Positions 55,611-64,000 of a stretch of 64,000 nucleotides of DNA are shown here, one piece after another. Below the pieces are notes generated by a model. That model was not told the DNA's origin, did no database searches, and saw nothing but the letters and a program-made list of their open reading frames with translations. The DNA lies in the NCBI RefSeq assembly GCF_026210795.1, contig NC_089459.1, forward strand, positions 558,001 to 622,000, given 5' to 3'. Source of the stretch: Rhizophagus irregularis (taxonomy: Eukaryota > Glomeromycota > Glomeromycetes > Glomerales > Glomeraceae). How positions within the stretch are numbered: the first letter of the stretch is position 1; each line of letters opens with the position of its first letter. The position numbers and the translations under genes are program-made.

Positions 55611-56610
55611 GTTTTATCCTTTTCCTTTGCTAATGTTTACGGCCGTACCACCCATTGCCTCTTATGAGACTAATCTCGGGTCTGTGTCCTATCATCTTCA
55701 ATGGGCAACCATTATACCGAGTAATTTAATTTACAGAATAACAGCCCACTATACATATCCCCCATCGGGGCCATTATAGGCTGATCTGAAGTAGATACGC
55801 CGCCTACTCATCCTATACCCATTGCATGATACTGATACTCAATTTATTTAACGACCTTTAGAGAGCATCTACTTTCATGGAAAACTTTTCGACAGGTAAC
55901 ATCATAATCTAGCACTTCCAAATACCAGCCATTTTAGGTGCAAGTCTCATCAAAGCGCTCAGCTACAGCATCGCGATTACCCCTAAGCACCGATAGTACA
56001 GTTGTTTACCTCAAGTGGTATACTTTGTAGTGACCACTCGGACAGGAAGTAGTAGGCTTCTGTCCGAGGATCACCCCTTACGGCGGGTATCGAACCACGT
56101 GGGGATCACCAACTGAGACTCCAAGAAGTGGGAATGGAAACCCGAACCCCATAACCACGCTACCTGTTCGCGCACGAACACCTTGGTTGGTCTAAGACCT
56201 AACAGAAGGTCAAACTACCACTAAGACATTGCACCCTCAGCTTTACCATCTAGGACAACCATCTAGCCACACGGACCCAAGTGGTATCGTGGAAATACCA
56301 CCGAACATGGAAAGTCCCCGGAGTATAGTAGCGATTTCAGGGACAGGACTGCGCACATACCAATGGCTCGTGGGAACGTTAGAAGGACACCATGCCACTT
56401 AGTTGAAATGTGCGGCCTAACCGTACTGTCTAATTCACCATGATGCAGTCCAACTACACTAATCCCTGTACCTTCACGCTATTGGTTGTAGCGTCCGCAG
56501 TAAAATTCTTTTTATTTCCGTGGTCATGGGAATCGAACCTGCGACCTCACTATACTCAGGCTTAATGAGGGTCTCAGTGACTAACCACCGAGATAGGGTG
56601 ACCAACCCTA
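55611..56610 (-). mobile_element. Array unit 4, full SINE-like copy (1,000 bp)
   Basis: Same layout and ends as unit 3, with more base changes. A third B-box-like sequence, GGTTCGATACCC (inverted at about 56085-56097), is best preserved here. It is flanked by units 3 and 5 without spacer. Confidence 0.85.
56521..56603 (-). other. tRNA-like head of unit 4
   Basis: On the minus strand the head gives TCTCGGTGGTTAGTCACTGAGA (a D-arm-like hairpin), CTCATTAAGCCTGAG (an anticodon-arm-like hairpin with loop TTAAGCC), a long variable-arm-like stretch, and B box GGTTCGATTCC. The base after the putative anticodon is C instead of a purine, and the T stem mismatches. This fits a tRNA-derived SINE head, possibly from a tRNA with a long variable arm. 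Confidence 0.7.
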
Positions 56611-57604
56611 GTTTTATCCTTTTCCTTTGCAAGTGTTTACGGCCAGACCACCCATTGCCTCTGGAGACTAATCTCGGTCTGCGTCCTATCATCTTCAATG
56701 GGCAACCATTAAACCGAAGTACTTAATTCCTCAGGTAACAGCACCACTATAGAAGACATCCCCCATCGGGCCATTTTAGGCTGATCTGAAGCGTAGCGTA
56801 CACGCCGCCTACTCATCCTATACCCATTGCATTGATTACTGATACTCAATTTATTTAACGACCTTGAGAGCATCTACTTTCATGGAGGACTTTCGACAGG
56901 TAACATCAACCATCTAGTACCCTTCCATACCACCATTTTAGGTACTAAGTCTCACTCAAAGGCCACTACAGCCCGCGATTACCTAGCACCGATAGTACAG
57001 TTGTTTACCCTAAATGGTATACTTTGTAGCGACTACTGCACAGGAAGTAGCAGGCATCTGTCCAGGATCACCCCTTATGGTGGGTATCAACCACCAGGGA
57101 TCACCAACCAGGACCAGGGCTGAAGAGGGATCGAACCCCATAGCCATGCTACCTGTTCTGTGCACGAACACCTTGGTTGGCCTAAGACCTAACAGAAGGT
57201 CTAACTACCACTAAGACATTGCACCCTCAGCTTTACCATCTAGGATGACCATCTAGCCATTACTGACCCCAAGCGGTATCGTAGAGTGACCACCCGGACA
57301 GGAAATTCTCCCAAGGTATAGTAGTGACCTCAAGGACAGGACTGCGCACATGCCAATGGCCTCATAGGGAACGTTAGAAGGACATCATGACCCTTAGTTG
57401 AAATGTGCAGCCTAACTGTACACATTAATTCACCATGATGCAGTCCAACTACACTAATCCCTGTACCTTCACGCTATTGGTTGTAGCGTCCGCAGTAAAA
57501 TTCTTTTTATTTCCGTGGTCATGGGAATCGAACCTGCAACCTCACCATACTCAGGCTTAATGAGGTCTCAGTGACTAACCACCGAGATAGGGTGACCAAC
57601 CCTA
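56611..57604 (-). mobile_element. Array unit 5, full SINE-like copy (994 bp), abutting the LINE
   Basis: This unit has the same head, body and tail as units 3 and 4. Its head begins immediately after the last base of the LINE's 3' end. Its tail is GTAAACACTTGCAAAGG then AAAAGGATAAAAC, very similar to the LINE's tail. Confidence 0.87.
57516..57597 (-). other. tRNA-like head of unit 5
   Basis: Same structure as in unit 4, with the B box GGTTCGATTCC intact and one base lost in the middle (ATGAGGTCTCAG on the plus strand). Confidence 0.65.
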
Positions 57605-57873
57605 GTTTTATCCTTTTCCCTGTGCAAACAGTCTTATGACTTTATCTTTTATTTATATTTTGAACTTCGAAAAGTAGTCGAACAATATTACAAAAATAAG
57701 AAAATAAACTAATAAAAAATAAAAAGAGTAGCTTCACGACTCATACAAGTAAAGAAATCTAAACTAAAATAAAATTAAAGCAAAGAAAAACTGAACTATT
57801 ACAGAATCGCATACCCCAACTTTACCCGAAGGCCAGTGTGAGTCAACTATCCAACATCCAAAAATCCAGTCCG

Positions 57874-60800
57874 TTACCAGAAAGAGATCCTAAGAGGTTG
57901 AACTGTTAAGCGGCGCAGAAAATCCAAGTGCGAGATCCAAGATCCACCCCGAATTATAGAAGAGGATATCCAAGAAATCCAGGAATCCTGAGAAACTGAC
58001 GCCAAAGAAGAGTTGTGTTGTTGTGGAGAAGTAGTATTAGGGAAAGAATTTGTAGATGGGCCACGTAATTTGGAAGCAGCCGAGATACCCTGCGACTCCT
58101 CAAGCATGGAAAAGAACATTCCGACACAGCCAAATTTCACCATATAATTCGACTTGGAAGTCATTAAGAAGGGGAGAAATAGTCTTGTATATAACGAGAG
58201 AGGAAAGTATTGATTCAAAAATGCCGTTAAATGCGCAGGCAACAATCCTCGAGTAAGCCAAAGACAAGATGAAGAAGGAGCTTCATAGTTCCAGCAATCC
58301 AAAGCAAAAAAATTGGTATGAAAGGAATTATCCAAAGATTTCACAAAGGAAAGAAGATAAACAAGAATCTCCTAAATTTAATGACTTCAGACCGGTGCGT
58401 TAAACAGGGATTTAATTCCGGTAAAATATAAGGACAAGTCCAAAGATGATTCAAATCTTCAGGAGCAGAATTACACTGCGGACAGAGCCAGTCAGGAGAA
58501 TATAAGTAAGGTTTACGTTGTTGAAGAGTAGTTAAGGTAGGCAACATATCCAAAAGAAGTTTAATGCGGAAGATCCAAAATTCAGGACGACCATTCCTAT
58601 GTGAAGCAAAACCTTTAATTTGTGAAAGGCAAAAATATATACCAGCCCAATCAAAAAGTGAAGGAGCACCAAGAGCAGTAAAGCGCGCAAGTGAACAGAA
58701 AGATAAAAGAGCACGAGCATCAGCAATAGAGCGGAGAAAATGTCGAATATTCACGTCAATTGGCAAGGAGTTAAAAGTCAACACGCATGGAGCATAACAA
58801 AATGTTGAAAGTAGAGTAGTGGGTTGTAAAGACGAATGAGCATCTTTTGCCAAAGAATCCGCTTGTATATTGTAAATATCATCGCCATGAGCAGGGACTT
58901 TAATCAATTCGACATTAAGATTACGATCCATGATAAGTTGTCGAATAGAAAGCCAAAGAAGATGATTAGGTTCTCGGAGCAACTTCGGTGAGAAAGGAGC
59001 ATCAACAAACCGTGTCCATAGTGAAATTAACTGACTACAATCAGTATGAATAGAGATTGATGAATCACGAAAAAGAGCATTCAATCCTAATAGAACAGCA
59101 GAAATTTCAGAGCGCAAAGCGGAAGGAAAGTGAGAAGGGAGATGCATGGAAGAAGATTCCAAAACAAGTCCATCATCATCAAGAGCAATCCAAGCAGAAG
59201 TCATGGAAGAAGGCGAAGAATCATTGGCAGGATGGAACGAACCATCTGTGTACAAAGATTGCACCGAAAGTGGTAAAATAGTATCTTCAATTCTATCGAT
59301 TCTATCCTTAAAGAGAGGAGAAAGAACGGGAGAAGCGTTTGAAAAATGAACAAGAGCCAGGGAAGTCGCATAACTCCATGAGGTAGATAGAGTAATGGGA
59401 AGATAAGCCGCGAAAACTTTGGCATTTCTGGTAGGATAGCCCACAGTTTCTGATAGGGTAACATTGAAAAAACACTTTTCGCTGTTACAGCGCTGTTTAA
59501 TGGCAGATTTTTTGGATAAGGCAGGAATGTTAACCGCACAACCAGAACAAGGGTTATAGGATCGTTCATCAGCCACAGTAGTAACAGGAAGCCAATGAGA
59601 CATAATAGCCAAGTTTTGTTTCTTATAAGTGATACACACACGACCAACAGATAAAGTTTGAGTAGCAGAGTCAAGATTAATAGCCCATTGAGGATAAAAA
59701 GAATAATCTTTAACAGTATGATCTAATAAACAAGGAGAAGCTAAAGTAAAAGAAGAATTAATAAAATATGAAGATAAAAGTAAAGTAGAAGAGGAAGAAG
59801 AAAGAAAATTATTATTGATAAAAGTAAACCAATTAGGAATCCGTCCTTTACGACCAACGATGCCGAGATAACGAAGGTCAGGCCAATTCATAAGATAACG
59901 TCCACAAGGAGAAACCAATTGAGCAAGCACAAATATATTCAAGTTTTTCCAAAGTTTCCAACTTGTTTGAAAAATGGAATGTGGTAGAATAGATCGGAGT
60001 GGTAAAGCAGGTTGTAGATCACGCCTCGGAGGCCGGAAAGAGAAAGACCACGTGATGTTCAAACGCGAAGAAAACAAAAGCGAATTAAACAAGGTATGCG
60101 TTCGTAAAGAAACAATATGCGACCATGGTTCTAGGTTAATAGTAGTCGGGCAACTTTCAGCACCCAAATATCCTTGAAGATAGGAGATAGCATAAAGGGC
60201 AAAATCTTTAAAATCAGGATGAGTGAAGATTTTTTGCCAAGATGCAATATGGGAAGAAAGAAAGCGATAAAAAGCATTTTGAATCGAAAAGGGAAGTTTG
60301 AGAAATAACAGGGGCAACGGAGTAGTCGTAGCAAGACCAGCTTTTCTTCGGAGTACTGAAAACATAGGCTTGACTATTGATTGAATAGTACTTTCAGAGA
60401 AAAGGGTAGTTTGAAGACGAAATTCCAATCGCGGAAGAAGGACAGCATTATAGAGATAGGCCACATGTTGTGCTAATAATTTCTTCGGTCCCAAGAGAGC
60501 AGCCATATCTTTAACCATGGAGCGCGCTTGTTTCAGAACAAAATCAGAAGAGGCGGACAAAGAAAACCAAACTCCTAAAAAACGAAATGAAGTTTTAAGA
60601 GGTAAAGAAGAAAGGGAAAAAGATATATCGGAAATTAAAAGGGAAGGTGAAAGTTCAAAAATAATCTCCGAAGAAGGCGAAGAGGATGAAAGAAGAACAT
60701 ATTTTGCTGAATTGGCTTGAACATTATTCAAAGTATAAAATTCAGCAGTAATAGAAAGACGGTCTTCTATTCCAGATTTTGAGGAAGCAATAAGTGTAGA

Positions 60801-63250
60801 ATCATCCATAAACGTTAAATGTGAAATTGGTAAAGAATGTTGTTCAAATTCAAGTGGGGAGTAATTTAAAAGAGCTGAAGATTTTAAAATAAAAGGATCT
60901 CGTGCTTCTTGATTTAAAACAGTGAGTAAGGGATCCAAATAAATAACCCAAAGAAGAGGGGAAATGATTTCTCCTCTGATCGATACCAACACGTACTCTA
61001 TAAGCAGCTGTATCGCCACGACAAGTAATTATCTTATTATTTCGTCGTGTAAAAAGATTTAAAATAAATCGCACTAAAAGTGCAGGGATATGTAACCTAT
61101 TTAAAGCTAATTTAAGCATATTTAGATCCATAGAATCAAAAGCTTTAGAGATATCTTGAGAAACGATCCATAGTTCCTGATCATCAGTAGAGTCATGTTT
61201 ATGTTGATGAATAATCGCATCCAGCATTTTGATAGGGATATCAGTAGAGCCACCAGGTAAACCAGCAAAATTACCACCTTGAAGAATTTTATTATCAGCA
61301 AGGATGCTGGAAAGACGATTCGTGACGACCTTAACTACACATTTTCGAACTGTTTCCAGAAGAGTAATAGGTCGAGTGTTCTTGAGTTGAGCATCAAATT
61401 CGTGAGGTTTAGGAATAGGATAAACCACAGCTTCACGCCAGTCAGCAGGAATATCACCGCGAGAAAGGCAGGTATTGGCCAGTAAAAGAGAGAAATCCAA
61501 GGCTTCACCGGACAGATGTTTAATCATCTCATAAGAAATTTTTGAAGGGCCGGAAGCTTTGTTATTTGGCATGGAGGAAATCACAGCAGACCATTCTTGT
61601 AGGGAAATAGGCGCCAAAACAGGATCGTATAATGAAGCAGACGCATTTGTAAAAGGAGTGTAAGCTTGTTGCCATCGGGCGGGAAATGAAGTGATGGAAG
61701 AATAGTGGACCAACGGAGGAGAAACAATTGATTGAAAATGAGAAACAGCCGCATGTTTAATATCCGAAGGATCCGTTAATAAAGTAGGAGTTGAGTCCAA
61801 AACGACCAGAACACGGTCAAGAACAATTGAACGTTTTTCTACTGATAAGGCAGAATCGATAAAGGTGCCGAGCGAGTCCGAAAAGTGTTCGTCACGTAGT
61901 GCAGTATAATATTCCACTGAGTCCGTAAGATGTTGGGCGAATTTAGTAGATAAAAAGGCAGAAACTAAAGTCTTCTGTGATCGTAAAAACGATTTAAATA
62001 CAGATGCAGGGGTTGTAGAATAAGTAGGAACTGAGTAATCAGGAAGTAAGGATGCAAGATTTTCAAGATGGGAGGGCAAAGCGGCAGTCATTTGCGCAAT
62101 CTGAGTAGGCCGATTAGAACGACGAGTAGTAAGGCGATATAAAAATCGATCTAAAAACTTGTTAATAGCAATAAGTTTTGTCAATTCAGGAGAGTACGAA
62201 TGTCGGTGTGTATTGGAGACTTTTTGAAAGGGTAAGGTTTCAATTGCAGCACTAATTATGGCAGCTTTCAATGCATGCCACATACGATCAAGAGAAAGAG
62301 AGGAGAAATCAAAATTGGGGTGATATTGTCTATCTAAATAAACTCCAAGAGAATCATCTACTTCAGTGGTAAAATTATTCCATTGTTCAACTGAAGTGGA
62401 AGCGTAAGAGAAAATAGTACGCAATTCTTGTTTTTGTTTAAGACGAGATTTAGCCAAAATAGCCAGGCAAGAACTGAAATCAAAAACAGTTGAAAGAACT
62501 TTGTGATCTGTGAAAGGACGCTCAAGGAGATCTGGGCAAGTAATCACTTGCGAAAAAAGACCAGGGGCAGGAAAACCAGGTGAAGACCAAATATAATCCA
62601 GTCTAGAAGATCCATTATCATGAAAGAAAGTGGGATCAGGACCATTTGTAGAGGTGACGATGATGGTCGGTAAAAAACCGAGAAGAAAGCAAGCAAAGCT
62701 TAAAATGATTAGGTGAATAATTAGAATGAGCGATTGCATCAACATTGAAGTCGCCAAGAATAACTACAAAATAATTATTAGCTCGGGCATAATCGAGCCA
62801 AGAAAGAAGTTTGGCAATAAGATCCTTGCAAATAGATTGATGAACAGAACCAGAAGGGGGATAATATATAGAAATAATAGAAATTTTAGTTTGATGAAAG
62901 AACAAGTCTAATTTAAGAAGTCGACCGTTCCAAGGATCAATCGTTTGAACATGTTTATGAAGGGGATTACGTAACAAAATGCCAACACCATCATGAGGCG
63001 AGAAGAAGAAGATGAAGCAAGCAATAGGATTTAAAATGATGTTGGGAGTGTTCGTTTTGAAAATAAATTTAGCATTTGAAGGGGAAAGACGCGTATCATT
63101 AATGGATAAAGCACTAAAAGAGGAGTGGAGAAAAAAATTAAGCAAATGTTGTTGTCGAACTGGGGAACATAAACCATTAACATTTAATTGACCAAATTTA
63201 ATAAGGGGAGAGGGGTGAGGGGAAAAATTATGTTTATTGTTGTCCATCAT
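57874..63250 (-). pseudogene. LINE ORF2: AP-type endonuclease, reverse transcriptase, RNase H
   Basis: The start is MMDNNKHNFSPH at 63250. An exonuclease-endonuclease-phosphatase domain follows, with FGQLNVNG and VVILGDFNVDA. After a frame change near 62680 it continues with SSRLDYIW and FTDHKVLS. The reverse transcriptase reads NNKASGPSKISYEMIKH, RPITLLETVRKCVVKVV, SQDISKAFDSM (first catalytic Asp) and, after a second shift near 60990, EIISPLLWVIYLDPLL and FMDDSTLIAS (the catalytic Asp pair). RNase H gives LYTDGSFH, RSEISAVLLGL, IHTDCSQLI and ADSLAKDAH, with all catalytic residues present. A C-x2-C-x8-H-x4-C zinc motif is in CPQCNSAPEDLNHLWTCP. A third shift near 58375 leads to the C-terminal part. 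Confidence 0.9.
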
Positions 63251-63298
63251 TATTACACACTGATAAATCGGTAATAAAGAAGGGGAAAAAGAGAACAA

Positions 63299-64000
63299 TT
63301 ATTGATTAGCTTGGCCTTGTTGCCGAGCTAAGATGAGGTTGTTTTGTTGGATTCCTTCTTTAATCGAGCCAGCCAAAGAGGCAACAGTATCAGAGAGAGA
63401 GGAGGAGACGCTGTTCCATATCAATAGGGGAGGAAGGAGCGACGTTGGAAGGTGGAATGGGAGCAAAATGAGGAATCGGTGAAAAACCACTTGTTGATTG
63501 CAAAGGAGGAGAATTAACATCAACGAGGATATTATTATCATTTCGATTCACTGTATCATCCCATCCTTGCATAGAGGAAGGGATGTAGGAAGGAGGTTTG
63601 GTAATGAAAAGAGGCCAGGAATAGGAGCACGAGCAGCCATAGCAGATTCCAATTTAGTGATGCGGCTGTTCATAGAAGCAAATTGTATGGCAGTAGCATG
63701 CTAACTCTTCAACTACTTTTTCAAGAAAGCAGCACCAATAGATTTCCAATCAGTAAGTACAGTAGGAGGAGCAGGGTACGTAACATCCATGCCATCAATA
63801 TAATAATCAAGTTCCTTTTCATCAGGAATGCGACGACGTTGATCATTATTATTATTATTGAGATTATCGCGATTCCATGGTCGGCGTTGAGAACGAGAAC
63901 GAGATTGTTGTCGGTTATTAGCTCTGGATTTAGAACGATGGCGAGAAGCATTGGTACGGCTTTGTCCATCATTATTGTTATCAGGGCGGGCAAAACGGTT
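63299..64000 (-). pseudogene. LINE ORF1 (basic, Asn/Arg/Ser-rich), degenerate and 5'-truncated by the window
   Basis: From the window edge the minus strand reads an RNA-binding-like basic region (RHRSKSRANNRQQSRSRSQR), then DEKELDYYIDGMDVTYPAPP and TDWKSIGAAFLKK. After frame changes near 63720 and 63690 comes a helical stretch (MNSRITKLESAMAARAPIPG), then a Pro-rich part (PLQSTSGFSPIPHFAPIPPS) and, after another shift near 63400, SDTVASLAGSIKEGIQQNNL and a stop at 63299. ORF1 proteins bind LINE RNA. This copy is not functional. Confidence 0.65.

Larger units (their letters stand above)
57605..64000 (-). mobile_element. Non-LTR retrotransposon (LINE) with RNase H, 5' end beyond the window
   Basis: The element runs on the minus strand: ORF1 (64000-63299), ORF2 (63250-57874) and a 3' untranslated tail ending AAGACTGTTTGCACAGGG then AAAAGGATAAAAC at 57605. 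The order of endonuclease, reverse transcriptase, RNase H and Cys-rich end fits the Tad/I-type LINEs of fungi. Several frameshifts make this copy inactive. Its 3' end directly joins the SINE-like array. Confidence 0.88.

Noticed and set aside
54599-57214. Short open frames of 66-74 residues within the GC-richer array
   Set aside because: They are not conserved between units and overlap tRNA-like sequence.
54619-57604. Functional tRNA genes at the B-box sequences
   Set aside because: T stems do not pair properly, the base after the putative anticodon is not a purine, and the sequences are parts of a dispersed repeat unit.
58056-61485. Plus-strand open frames of 60-77 residues
   Set aside because: They are shadows of the LINE ORF2 on the minus strand.

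Overview
The window looks like nuclear DNA of an arbuscular mycorrhizal fungus, most likely Rhizophagus irregularis or a close Glomeromycete. The reasons are very AT-rich intergenic DNA with long A/T runs, short GT-AG introns, and a mix of gene families typical of that genome: a TKL-like kinase with an HGDLHPNN loop, an Uma2-like nuclease-fold protein, a kelch membrane protein, small secreted Cys-rich proteins, Plavaka-like, hAT and pogo transposons, and a LINE with RNase H. The assignment comes from recognising families by eye, not from a database match.

Layout. 0.2-6.7 kb is a graveyard: a degenerate primase-helicase gene on the minus strand is split by a 177-bp MITE that left an 8-bp target-site duplication, and is followed by two more MITEs, a tandem repeat, a perfect 52-bp palindrome and a SINE-like insertion. 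6.7-26 kb is the gene-bearing part, with three conserved genes on the minus strand: a six-exon dual-specificity phosphatase, an RGS-domain protein and a kelch-repeat single-pass membrane protein. They are separated by AT-rich spacers with low-complexity runs and degenerate tandem repeats. 26-30 kb holds two paralogous small secreted Cys-rich proteins with matching promoter motifs. 32-34 kb holds a kinase gene with no visible 5' end.

34-53 kb is accessory DNA: a Plavaka-like transposase pseudogene with a recent 325-bp tandem duplication, a nuclease relic, an Uma2-like gene with one frameshift, an unrecognised pseudogene, a 2,441-bp hAT element sitting inside an older foldback MITE, and an old LINE ORF1-type relic into which a pogo element, a 1,239-bp element and a 244-bp MITE have inserted. 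53.8-64 kb is richer in GC: a head-to-tail array of five repeat units (three full units of about 1 kb and two 5'-truncated ones) directly abuts the 3' end of a frameshifted LINE on the same strand. Units and LINE share the same 3' terminal sequence, and each full unit starts with a tRNA-like head.

How it fits together. The phosphatase, RGS protein, kinase and kelch protein point to signalling and cell-surface roles, and the secreted pair to the cell exterior, possibly the host interface. Much of the rest is mobile DNA whose order of insertion can be read from target-site duplications. The least expected signals are the LINE/SINE-like array with shared tails and the primase-helicase relic with its exact insertion scar.
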